From: Candidatus Calescibacterium sp. | Lineage (GTDB): Bacteria > Calescibacteriota > Calescibacteriia > Calescibacteriales > Calescibacteriaceae | Direction of reading: 5' to 3' | DNA length: 64,000 nucleotides | Assembly: GCA_025060505.1 (NCBI GenBank) | Contig: JANXBU010000002.1 | Location: 142,582-206,581, forward strand | Shown: piece by piece, positions 46,969 to 56,278 of the stretch | How positions within the stretch are numbered: position 1 is the first letter of the stretch | How the letters are laid out: every line of letters begins with the position of its first letter | Translations under genes and position numbers: made by a program | Notes under the pieces: generated by a model | What the model was told of the DNA's origin: nothing | Database searches by the model: none | Seen by the model: the letters and a program-made list of their open reading frames with translations, nothing else

Positions 46969-47766
46969 ATGTCGTTGTGCAACAGATGTTTGAAGGGAAG
47001 CATTGTAGATTTGAAATTCGGGGAACGTTTGTGGGGATACTGTGGAACCTGTGTTTCTTTTAACGTTCTTGATAAAGGGTTTGTATCTTTAATAGACTTT
47101 TGCGGAGGAGATCAGATGGTTGTTCGTGCAGCTAGGATTTCTTATGGAAAGGAATCGAAGGGCGCTGAGCAGGATAGAAAACTGATAAACTACATGATGA
47201 AACACAAGCACGGGACACCTTTTGAACACTCTCTGTTTGTTTTCCATGTGAAAGCTCCTATTTTTGTCGCAAGACAGTGGTTCAGGCACAGAATAGGATC
47301 TTTCAACGAAATTTCCGGACGATACGTTGAGTATCAGGAGGAGTTTTACATCCCAAAAAGTCTGAGAGCTCCTGACACTAAAAACAAGCAAGGGAGTGTT
47401 CAAGCTGAATTCTCAAATGAGCAGGAACTGATCAGGTTGTTCGCTGATTCTATATCAAGTAGCTTTCGGGTATACAAAACGCTCGTTGATTCGGGTGTTG
47501 CAAGAGAAATTGCTCGGGCTGTACTTCCACTTTCTCTTTACACGCAGTTTTACTGGTCAGTTAATCCAAGATCTCTGATGAACTTCATTTCTTTGAGAAC
47601 ATCTGAAGATGCTCAGTATGAAATAAGAGAATATGCCGAAAGAATAACATTTTTCGTAAAAGATAAAATGCCATGGACTTTTTCCGCTTTCATAGAATTC
47701 GGATTTGAAGATGGAAAAAACAAATTCATAGACTCTCTAAAATCGCAGATTAATAAGAAAAGTTGA
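46969..47766 (+). CDS. thyX: FAD-dependent thymidylate synthase with N-terminal zinc-ribbon-like extension
   Basis: 'VVRAARISYG', ThyX motif-like 'RHRIGSFNEISGRYVEY'. N-terminal 'CNRCLKGSIVDLKFGERLWGYCGTC'. Confidence 0.9.
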   Translation: MSLCNRCLKGSIVDLKFGERLWGYCGTCVSFNVLDKGFVSLIDFCGGDQMVVRAARISYGKESKGAEQDRKLINYMMKHKHGTPFEHSLFVFHVKAPIFVARQWFRHRIGSFNEISGRYVEYQEEFYIPKSLRAPDTKNKQGSVQAEFSNEQELIRLFADSISSSFRVYKTLVDSGVAREIARAVLPLSLYTQFYWSVNPRSLMNFISLRTSEDAQYEIREYAERITFFVKDKMPWTFSAFIEFGFEDGKNKFIDSLKSQINKKS

Positions 47767-47892
47767 TTTTTTCTCTAAATTTGATCTTCTGTTGTTGGCT
47801 GGCAATATTATCTTGTTTAGTTTTCATCTCAAGTTTTTGTGAAATATCTTTGTGGCAAAATGTTTCTTTTAAGTATTGTCAGTGCTTTTGAA

Positions 47893-48216
47893 TTAATATT
47901 TCTCGCCTATTATATATGTACATCCTTTTTCTCCTATCTTTGCTGCATGGACTTCATTTTTCAGTACATCAAATCTATCTCCCTTTGTAAACACGTACTC
48001 TTTTCCATTGGCTATTATTTTTATTTCTCCTTCTATTACTATGTGAGCTGAGTAGAAGTTGTGCGTGTGATCTGGATAGTGGCTTCCGGGGTAATCTGAC
48101 CAAGTGTATATGTTTGTGAATCCTTCTTTTTTCAGAATCTCTTTTATCTGTTTCTCGGAAAATTCTTTATATTTGCCATATTCAACTATCATAGATAAAA
48201 AAAGTTTAAAAAACAT
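47893..48216 (-). CDS. Cupin-domain protein
   Basis: 'SHYPDHTHNFYSAHIVIEGEIKIIANGKEYVFTKGDRFDVLKNEVHAAKIG' cupin pattern. Confidence 0.7.
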   Translation of the reverse strand: MFFKLFLSMIVEYGKYKEFSEKQIKEILKKEGFTNIYTWSDYPGSHYPDHTHNFYSAHIVIEGEIKIIANGKEYVFTKGDRFDVLKNEVHAAKIGEKGCTYIIGEKY

Positions 48217-48249
48217 TTTTTTATTGTTTTATTTTAAAGTAAAGTTGAT

Positions 48250-49149
48250 ATGTCTGTTAAAAATGATGTTATAAAAGGAAATTATGTAGCTCTTATAACT
48301 CCGTTCAAGGATGGAAAAATAGATACCAGATCTCTCAGGAGGCTGATAGACTTTCTCATAGAGCAGGGATGCGATGGTATTGTTCCGTGCGGTACAACGG
48401 GTGAGGCTGCCACTCTTGATTACGAAGAGCATATAAAAGTAATAGAGCTTACTATGGAGTATGTTGCAGGTAGAGTAAAGGTCATGGCTGGAACCGGTTC
48501 AAATTCAACAAAAGAGGCAATAGAGCTTACAAAAGAAGCTGAAAAACTAAAAGTAGACTCAGTTCTGCTCATAGCTCCATATTACAACAAGCCAACACAA
48601 AGGGGACTATATGAACATTTTAGAAAAATAGCAGAGGAGTGCTCCGTTCCGCAGGTGCTATACAACATTCCGGGTAGAACATCTGTCAATATAGAAGCAG
48701 AAACAGTTATTCGTTTGGCAAACGATTGTAAAAACATAGTAGGAATAAAGGAGGCATCAGGAAACTTCAAGCAAATATGCGATATTATAAAGGGAGCTCC
48801 AGAAAGCTTCTCAGTTATTTCGGGAGAAGATCTTTTAACTCTACCTATGATCTCAGTTGGAGCAAGAGGGGTTATATCTGCTACTGCAAACGTTATACCA
48901 AAAAAAATGACCGATCTTGTCAGATACTCTCTTGAGGGGAAACTTGATCAAGCAAAAAAAATACACTACGAAATTCTCAAATTGTTTGAGGTTCTTTTTA
49001 TAGAAACAAATCCAGTTCCGGTCAAAACCGCAATGTATATTATGGGTATAATAGATTCGCCAGAGGTAAGATTACCACTTGCCCCAATTTCAGAGAAAAA
49101 CCTTGCGATACTTAAAGAAACTCTGAAGAATCATGGAATTGTGAATTGA
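48250..49149 (+). CDS. dapA: 4-hydroxy-tetrahydrodipicolinate synthase
   Basis: 'GNYVALITPFKDGKIDTRSLRRLIDFLIEQGCDGIVPCGTTGEAATL', 'YNIPGRTSVNI', 'GIKEASGNFKQ'. Confidence 0.93.
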   Translation: MSVKNDVIKGNYVALITPFKDGKIDTRSLRRLIDFLIEQGCDGIVPCGTTGEAATLDYEEHIKVIELTMEYVAGRVKVMAGTGSNSTKEAIELTKEAEKLKVDSVLLIAPYYNKPTQRGLYEHFRKIAEECSVPQVLYNIPGRTSVNIEAETVIRLANDCKNIVGIKEASGNFKQICDIIKGAPESFSVISGEDLLTLPMISVGARGVISATANVIPKKMTDLVRYSLEGKLDQAKKIHYEILKLFEVLFIETNPVPVKTAMYIMGIIDSPEVRLPLAPISEKNLAILKETLKNHGIVN

Positions 49150-49323
49150 TCTGTTATGTTTAATTTGTTATGTTAATAAATTGTTAATAAATTTTTTATT
49201 GTTTGATACTTTTACGGGGAAGATAAAAGAAAACAACTATAAAATAATCTCTTTGCAGGATCAGGATTTAATCAGGATTTATATGAAATGTTTTGCATCA
49301 CTTCATTTTTTGTAATCTGGAGC

Positions 49324-51243
49324 TCAGGTGTTGATTTGACCTGAATTCTGGCGTTTCTCTCTCAAATACTTTATGTGTAGCTGCAAATTGAGTATGGCTG
49401 CTGGGGTTATTCCGGGTATGTAGCTTGCTTCTCTGAGGTCTTTTGGCTTGTATTTCTTGAACTTCTCTTTCAGTTCATTTGATAGAGTTGGAATTGAATC
49501 AAAGTCTATGTTTTCTGGAATCTTCCACCTTTCAAGTTCTCTGAGGTACTTGGATCTTTCTATTTCCTGACTTATGTATCCTTCATACTTTACAGATATT
49601 TCTACTTCACGTTTTACATCATCTGGAAACTGATCTATTTCTTGGTAGAAGACTTTTATCTTTTCTATTGTAGCGGAAGGCCTTCTCAGAAGCTCTTTTA
49701 GAGATATTGGTTTGCCAAGGTCTCCCTCTATTCCAAGTTCTTTGAGTTTTGCTAATGTTTCTGTTTTTGGAGTTATTCTTTTTTCTGTCAGAATGTTCAT
49801 AAGCTTTTCTATTTTGTTTTTCTTATCAAGAAATTCGTTCCATTCTTCATCTGAAACGAGTCCCAGCTTACGTCCGATTTCTCTCAATCTCAGATCTGCG
49901 TTGTCTTCCCTCAGCAGCAATCTGAACTCAGAGCGTGATGTGAACATTCTGTACGGTTCGTCTGTTCCTCTTACAACAAGGTCGTCAACAAGTATTCCTA
50001 TGTATGAGTTTTCTCTTGGGAACATTATGGTTTCTTCTCCTTTTGATTTCAGAGCAGCGTTTATTCCAGCAACTATTCCTTGAGCAGCAGCTTCCTCATA
50101 GCCAGTTGTTCCGTTTATCTGTCCTGCAAAAAACAATCCTTCAACTAATTTGGTCTCAAGCGTATGATAAAGTTGAGTTGGATCTGAAAAATCATATTCA
50201 ACAGCGTAAGCGGGTCTCACGATCTGAACTTTTTCAAGTCCGGGGATAGTTCTCAGGAACTTTACCTGAATATCATAAGGTAAGCTTGTTGATATTCCGG
50301 CTGGATAAATCTCTCTTGTATTGTATCCATCTGGTTCAAGAAAAACTATGTGCTGATCTCTCTGAGCAAATCTGACTACTTTATCTTCTATTGAAGGACA
50401 GTATCTCACACCTGTTCCCTTTATAAGTCCTCCGTACATTGCAGATCTTGTTAGATTCTCAAGGATTATCCTATGTGTTTCAGGTGTTGTATGAGTTATA
50501 TAAACTGGAAGAAGCTTTTGCTCAATTTTTTTGGTTGAGAATGAGAAGTGTGGCGGAGGAATATCGGATTCTTCTTTTCTTAAAGATGAGAAATCTATTG
50601 TTTTTGCATCAAGCCTTGCAGGTGTTCCAGTCTTGAGTCTTCCGAGTTTGAACCCAAGCCTTGCTAAAGCAGCTGAAAGACCAACTGCTGGTTTTTCTCC
50701 GAGCCTTCCTCCTTCAAGAACATCATGTCCTATAAAAAGTTTCCCGCTTAAAAAAGTTCCAGTTGAAATTACGACCGTTTTCCCCAGAAACACAATCCCA
50801 AGATCTATTTTCACTCCTTTTACAATTTTCTTCCCGCTGTTTTTTTCCTCTATGTACAGATCAACAACGTTTCCCATTCTTATATCAAGGTTCTGGTTTT
50901 TCCAGAGTTCCTCTTGCATATATAGCGAGTAAAGAGATCTATCGCACTGGGCTCTTGTTCCTCTTACTGCTGGACCTTTTGAAAAGTTGAGTGTTTTGAA
51001 GTGCACACCAGCTCTATCTGTGATTTTTGCCATTATTCCTCCAAGGGCATCTATTTCTTTTACAAGGTGTCCTTTTCCGATACCGCCTATTGACGGATTG
51101 CATGACATCTGAGCTATTTTTGTTATATCTCCTGTTATAAGTAGAGTTCTGCATCCCATTTTTGAGGCGGCATAAGCTGCTTCGCAACCAGCATGTCCGC
51201 CTCCAACAACTATCACATCATAAACTATATCATCGTATATCAT
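49324..51243 (-). CDS. mnmG: tRNA uridine-5-carboxymethylaminomethyl modification enzyme MnmG/GidA
   Basis: '[30 protein letters not shown]', '[24 protein letters not shown]', '[16 protein letters not shown]'. Confidence 0.95.
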   Translation of the reverse strand: MIYDDIVYDVIVVGGGHAGCEAAYAASKMGCRTLLITGDITKIAQMSCNPSIGGIGKGHLVKEIDALGGIMAKITDRAGVHFKTLNFSKGPAVRGTRAQCDRSLYSLYMQEELWKNQNLDIRMGNVVDLYIEEKNSGKKIVKGVKIDLGIVFLGKTVVISTGTFLSGKLFIGHDVLEGGRLGEKPAVGLSAALARLGFKLGRLKTGTPARLDAKTIDFSSLRKEESDIPPPHFSFSTKKIEQKLLPVYITHTTPETHRIILENLTRSAMYGGLIKGTGVRYCPSIEDKVVRFAQRDQHIVFLEPDGYNTREIYPAGISTSLPYDIQVKFLRTIPGLEKVQIVRPAYAVEYDFSDPTQLYHTLETKLVEGLFFAGQINGTTGYEEAAAQGIVAGINAALKSKGEETIMFPRENSYIGILVDDLVVRGTDEPYRMFTSRSEFRLLLREDNADLRLREIGRKLGLVSDEEWNEFLDKKNKIEKLMNILTEKRITPKTETLAKLKELGIEGDLGKPISLKELLRRPSATIEKIKVFYQEIDQFPDDVKREVEISVKYEGYISQEIERSKYLRELERWKIPENIDFDSIPTLSNELKEKFKKYKPKDLREASYIPGITPAAILNLQLHIKYLREKRQNSGQINT

Positions 51244-51578
51244 CTTTAATCTTTATATTTAAATCAAAGGTGGTTTAAATATGAAAAGTTTGAGATTTTG
51301 CTTTGGCTCAACTGGGTTCTTCAATATAGTCTTTTGATTGCCGAAGCAAAAAGTTTTTAATCATTTTGTGTTAGAACTTAATTTCATTTTATACAGAGAT
51401 TAGTATTTGCAATCAGTCAATCAGCATATTTCAATAATAGAATTAGACCAGCTTTGAACTAAATTCCAAAAGAGTTTGATTTTTGCAGCAAAGCTCAAGC
51501 ATTTTTGTTTGAAAATTTTTGTGCAGCTCTTATTTGTATATTTTTGATCATATATATTTCTCATATATTTTGTTTATA

Positions 51579-51938
51579 ATGCATGAGTTTGCACTTGCAA
51601 GAGCTGCGAGAGATACAATAGTCAAACATAAAAAAGACAGAGTGAAGATATATATAGGAGAAATTCAGCAGATAGATGTTGAACTTTTCAAGAGGTTGCT
51701 TGTTGAAGAAACTTCTGATCTGAATGTGCTTTTGGAGTTCTATGAGATGCCAGCTAAAATGAGGTGCAATGTTTGCTTTTCCGAATGGCTATACAGAGAC
51801 CTAGAATTAACAGAAGATCAAAAAGAAAGCATACACTTTCTCCCAGAATCAATCCATATCTTTGTAAAATGTCCGAAATGTTCTTCAAACGACTTTTCAA
51901 TAGTGGAGGGAAGAGGTATATACATCGGAACAGATTGA
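51579..51938 (+). CDS. hypA: Hydrogenase maturation nickel metallochaperone HypA-like
   Basis: Starts 'MHEFALARAARD', CxxC pairs 'CNVC...CPKC'. Confidence 0.75.
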   Translation: MHEFALARAARDTIVKHKKDRVKIYIGEIQQIDVELFKRLLVEETSDLNVLLEFYEMPAKMRCNVCFSEWLYRDLELTEDQKESIHFLPESIHIFVKCPKCSSNDFSIVEGRGIYIGTD

Positions 51939-51944
51939 TTTGGA

Positions 51945-52715
51945 GTGAAATTTGCAAGAGATAAAATTCTTCGTAAGATGATTGATATAAGACTTGAAGG
52001 CCTGAGATCAAAGTTGGGAAAAGTCAAAAGAATTTTAGTAATATGTAGTGCAAAGGGTGGAGTGGGAAAATCAACCTTAACTTTTTTGCTCGCTTCTGTG
52101 CTTTCTCGGAAGTACAAAATAGGTGTTTGGGATATGGATTTGACTGGACCATCTCTACACCTGCTTTTCAAAACTAACAAAACTTTCATAGAAAAAGATG
52201 GTATAGTTCCACCAGAAATATACAGAAATATATTTTTTATGTCTATCGTTATGTTTTCCAAAGATGATGCTATATCACTGAGAGGTAAAGAAATAACCGA
52301 TGCTATTCTGGAGATATCCGCTATAACCAACTGGGGAGAAATTGAATATCTTCTCATAGATACTCCACCAACAATTACAGATACTTTTCTTGATGTCATA
52401 AGATATATATCAGAAGCTGAGTTTTTGGTTGTCTCAACTCATTCAGTTCTTTCGTTTTCAACTGTTTTGAAGATGGTCAAGATACTCGAGCAGAACCAAA
52501 GAAAACCCAGATTACTTTTTTTAAATCAGATTTTTCCTGATCAGAAATCAATTAAGATCAACAATGGTTCGTACGAAAAGCTTTTACGGAGTTTTGAGAA
52601 AGTAGTGTTTATTCCTTTTGTAAAAAATATAGAAGATTACTACGGTAGAGTTGATGAAGTTCCAAAAATCTCAGAGTTGAAGGAATTTATAGACTCTGTG
52701 TATAAAATATTCTGA
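51945..52715 (+). CDS. Mrp/NBP35/MinD-family P-loop ATPase
   Basis: 'ICSAKGGVGKSTLTFLLASVLS', 'VWDMDLTGPSLHLLF', 'YLLIDTPPTITDTFLDVIRY'. Confidence 0.8.
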   Translation: MKFARDKILRKMIDIRLEGLRSKLGKVKRILVICSAKGGVGKSTLTFLLASVLSRKYKIGVWDMDLTGPSLHLLFKTNKTFIEKDGIVPPEIYRNIFFMSIVMFSKDDAISLRGKEITDAILEISAITNWGEIEYLLIDTPPTITDTFLDVIRYISEAEFLVVSTHSVLSFSTVLKMVKILEQNQRKPRLLFLNQIFPDQKSIKINNGSYEKLLRSFEKVVFIPFVKNIEDYYGRVDEVPKISELKEFIDSVYKIF

Positions 52716-52736
52716 TCCAGCAATGTTTGATAATTT

Positions 52737-54269
52737 ATGAAGAGGATAAAAATAAACGGTAAGGAATACTCTGTTGAAAAGGAAACGACAATTTATGAAT
52801 TTCTGCGAGAGATAGGAATATATATTCCTACTTTGTGTTATCATCCGCATCTCAGTAAAGTTGGAGCTTGTAGAGTTTGTGTTGTGATTGATAGAGGAAA
52901 ATACAGAAATTCCTGTGCTACATACATTGAAGATGGTATGGATATAAAAACGCATACTCAGGAGCTTGTTTCCATAAGAAAATGGATTCTGCAATTTCTC
53001 TTTGCGGAAAGAAATCACTATTGCATGTTTTGTCCAGTTACAAATGATTGTGAGTTCCAGAACCTTGGATACTATACAGGTTTAGATAACATCTATTTTT
53101 CTACATTCAAGAATTTGTTTGATTTAGATAATTCTCATCCATATATTTTGTTTGATAACAACAGGTGTGTTCTCTGCACGAGGTGTATAAGGGTTTGTTC
53201 GGAGGTTGCAGGCCACTCGGTTCTCTCAATAAAAGAAAAAGGTATCCACTCCGTTATTGTTGCTGATAACGATGTTCCTTTTGGTCAGTCATCTTGCGTT
53301 TCCTGTGGTCTGTGTGTTCAGGTCTGCCCCACCGGAACTTTTGTAGATAAATACTCCATTTACCTTGCTAAAACTAACCAGACTGAAAGACATAAATCTT
53401 TTTGCTTCTCCTGTCCAGTTGGCTGCGGTATTGAAATTTTCACCAGAGATTCAAACATAGTCAAAATATATAGCGACTGGGATTCTTTCACCAAGGGACT
53501 GATTTGCTATAAAGGAAGATATGAATCTGTTCTAAACTACAGAACAAACAAGCAGAATAAAAAATATCAAGAGATAACATTCACTGACATACAGAAACTT
53601 GTGAGCTCGGATCAAAATTGTATAGCGGTTGTGGATGGAACCCTTTTTAATGAAGAACTTGAATTCGTAAAGAATACATTCAAAAAAGTCTTCGTTGCCT
53701 ACCGAATCAATCCTGATATTACTGAGAACAATGTTGATCTTGATGATCTTGATAGCTACCAGACATACATAGTAAGCGGATGGGATCTGAACAAAGATTA
53801 CGGAACAATAGGTTCTGTTCTGAAAAGAAATGCGGAACACAAGAACCACAAAATAATATATTTCGACACTCTTGATCAAAATCAGATCAAATTAAGAGAT
53901 ATTGTTATAGGAAAAGCGATCTATATTTACAGAAACTATCCCAAACACAATTTGGAAGAATTTGATCATCTTGTTTTACCTCTAGAATCAAACGATGTCG
54001 GAATTCTGAAAATATTCGGAAAAGAAAATCTGGAATATCTGGATAATTTTGATTCAGATGACTTCAACTTATTTGTTTTTTCAAGGCATCTGAAAGCAGA
54101 TATTTCAAATGTGGTGAAGAAAGCAAAAAGATCTTTGTTATTCACATTTCATATAAATGGATTTTCTGATTTGTTTGATGTTGTGTACAGAATACCTTCT
54201 GAGTTTGAGACCAACGGGACATTTTACAATCTTTTCAACCAGATTTTATCAGTTCGCAAAGTTTGTTGA
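52737..54269 (+). CDS. NuoG/HoxU-like multi-[Fe-S] protein
   Basis: 2Fe-2S 'YIPTLCYHPHLSKVGACRVCVV', 'HYCMFCPVTNDCEFQNLGYYTG', 'CVLCTRCIRVCSE', 'CVSCGLCVQVCPTG', 'CFSCPVGCGIEI'. Confidence 0.8.
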   Translation: MKRIKINGKEYSVEKETTIYEFLREIGIYIPTLCYHPHLSKVGACRVCVVIDRGKYRNSCATYIEDGMDIKTHTQELVSIRKWILQFLFAERNHYCMFCPVTNDCEFQNLGYYTGLDNIYFSTFKNLFDLDNSHPYILFDNNRCVLCTRCIRVCSEVAGHSVLSIKEKGIHSVIVADNDVPFGQSSCVSCGLCVQVCPTGTFVDKYSIYLAKTNQTERHKSFCFSCPVGCGIEIFTRDSNIVKIYSDWDSFTKGLICYKGRYESVLNYRTNKQNKKYQEITFTDIQKLVSSDQNCIAVVDGTLFNEELEFVKNTFKKVFVAYRINPDITENNVDLDDLDSYQTYIVSGWDLNKDYGTIGSVLKRNAEHKNHKIIYFDTLDQNQIKLRDIVIGKAIYIYRNYPKHNLEEFDHLVLPLESNDVGILKIFGKENLEYLDNFDSDDFNLFVFSRHLKADISNVVKKAKRSLLFTFHINGFSDLFDVVYRIPSEFETNGTFYNLFNQILSVRKVC

Positions 54270-54606
54270 AAAATCCAATTGAGATGTATTCTGCTCTCTC
54301 ATCGGATCCAAGATATAGCGGAATTCTTTGTTTGCGGTTTTTCGTTTTTCAGCAGATTTTCGCTCCTTTACAAGCGATACTTTCTGTGTGAGAACGAATT
54401 CAGAAGCTACCCGGTTCCGAAACATTCCGAAACATATACCAAAGTTCTAACTCTATTATGTTATTGTTTGATCTGATTCTAAAATTCAAAATGAATTCTA
54501 CTTATGTGATCAAAAGATATAACACGACATCAGAGCAAAAACATTTGATATAAAATATTTTTCGGTTTTTATTTTCTTATGTATTTTGTTGTCAAGCGCT
54601 TTTGCG

Positions 54607-54699
54607 GTCAATTTTGGTTATAAGCAACTCAGATTGAATACCTCATAGTAGTTATCCCGATATCCACTGTGTCGATTTTGGTTATAATCAACTCAGATT
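54607..54699 (+). repeat. Two 29-nt direct repeats, period 64 bp: possible degenerate CRISPR relic
   Basis: GTC[A/G]ATTTTGGTTATAA[G/T]CAACTCAGATT at 54607-54635 and 54671-54699, separated by a 35-nt unrelated segment. About 760 bp upstream of cas6. Confidence 0.4.
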
Positions 54700-54700
54700 A

Positions 54701-55276
54701 TAAGAGATGAAAAACTGTGGGAACATTTTGTGGGAGATTCGATTACAAAACAAAGACCAGACTCCAAGAAAATCATTGAGAATATGTTGAAGCTTGCAAG
54801 AGGGGCTGATGGATTCCATCTGTGAAATTTACCAAAATGTACAGAACAAGACATAAGATATACGAAAGTCTACAGACGCGGTTAGAGGAACTGATAAAGT
54901 CAATGGCTGAATCTCTTTTGGGAGCATTCAATACATCTGGGACCGGTTACAAAACCAGGAACTAAAGGATATACACAAACTCTTGGAGTTGAAATGCAGA
55001 TCTTGAATTTTGTGCAGAAACTCTAGAAGGTTATTCCTGAATGAGGTTGATTCCCTGAATCAAAAGATGCTGAATCATACGATGTTTCTTCCCGCTGGCA
55101 AAGTTGCATAGGTAATATTCCTCTAGATGTGAAATCAACAAGAGGAGTTAGGAAAATCAAAGTCAACAATGCTGAGGTACGCTATGCTTTAGCCGAAGAA
55201 CTGTTGATATACAAGTTTCACAGAGAAAGAAATATGGAAGACCTGAAAAGCATATGCCCAAAAACAAGGATATAGA
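54701..55276 (+). pseudogene. Decayed protein-coding region, family not recognised
   Basis: Protein-like fragments across shifted frames: 'RDEKLWEHFVGDSITKQRPDSKKIIENMLKLARGADGFHL*', 'RLEELIKSMAESLLGAFNTSGTGYKTRN*', 'RGVRKIKVNNAEVRYALAEELLIYKFHRERNMEDLKSICPKTRI*'. Confidence 0.5.
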
Positions 55277-55457
55277 CTAAAATAAATATTCAAGCAGCTT
55301 TCTGAATTTGAATTCTTGATGAATAATTTTTCTATCTGTTCACAGAAGGAAAATAAAGACTGGGTGTCTGAATTTTTGTGGAATAGCGTTTGATGTATTT
55401 TATGCCAAATAAATTTCAAAATTTATCAGTTTTTTATCTGTATTTACTTTTTATCTG

Positions 55458-56213
55458 ATGCGTATTGGTATTTCATTTGTGGCTAAGAGCTCTGTTTTGT
55501 CTCTTCCTTTGAACTACAATCACATAATTCAGGGCTTCATATACAGCCATATCGGAAGTTCCATCGCCTCGTTCTTGCATGAGAAAGGATTTGAATTTGA
55601 AAAACGGAAATTCAAGCTCTTTACGTTCTCTAGACTGACTGGAAAATACAAGATAGATCAGGAGAGAATATTTTTTCCAGAGCGCGCAACTTTGTATGTT
55701 TCATCTCCAATAGAAAAGTTTATAACAAGTCTTGCAGTGAACCTTGTCAGGCGAAACACGTTCTTTATAGATGGACAGGAGGTATTCGTCTCTGGTATTG
55801 AGGTTATCAAAAAGCCTGAGATCAAAGATACGGTCGTGATAAAAATGCTTTCACCTATTACTATATATTCCACATTTGAGACGGAAGATGGAAGAAAGAA
55901 GACTTACTACTATTCACCGTTTGAGCGGGATTTCTCAGAACTTGTAAGACAAAACATAATTAAAAAATATATTGCTTTCTTCGAGAATGCCCCCCCTGAT
56001 ACATCATTCACAATAGAACCACTTTGTGTAGACCATAAAAAAGACAATATCATATTAATATATAAAGGAAATATAATAAAGGGATGGATGGGTACATACA
56101 GACTCTGTGGTTCTCTTGACCTAATATCCTTTGCATATGAGACGGGAATTGGCGGAAAAAATTCCCAGGGCTTTGGGATGTTCAAAATCATAAATTTCAA
56201 AAACCATAAATAA
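55458..56213 (+). CDS. cas6: CRISPR-associated endoribonuclease Cas6
   Basis: 'LPLNYNHIIQGFIYSHI', C-terminal Gly-rich loop 'YETGIGGKNSQGFGMFKI'; first gene of cas operon. Confidence 0.9.
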   Translation: MRIGISFVAKSSVLSLPLNYNHIIQGFIYSHIGSSIASFLHEKGFEFEKRKFKLFTFSRLTGKYKIDQERIFFPERATLYVSSPIEKFITSLAVNLVRRNTFFIDGQEVFVSGIEVIKKPEIKDTVVIKMLSPITIYSTFETEDGRKKTYYYSPFERDFSELVRQNIIKKYIAFFENAPPDTSFTIEPLCVDHKKDNIILIYKGNIIKGWMGTYRLCGSLDLISFAYETGIGGKNSQGFGMFKIINFKNHK

Positions 56214-56278
56214 GAAATTTTTAAATGATTTGAATTATGATTACGATGGAAGAAATATAACAGAAGAGTTATTAAAAT

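Noticed and set aside
51818-52399. 193-aa minus-strand ORF opposite hypA/mrp
   Set aside because: Antisense to a confident P-loop ATPase; Ser/Ile-rich shadow translation.
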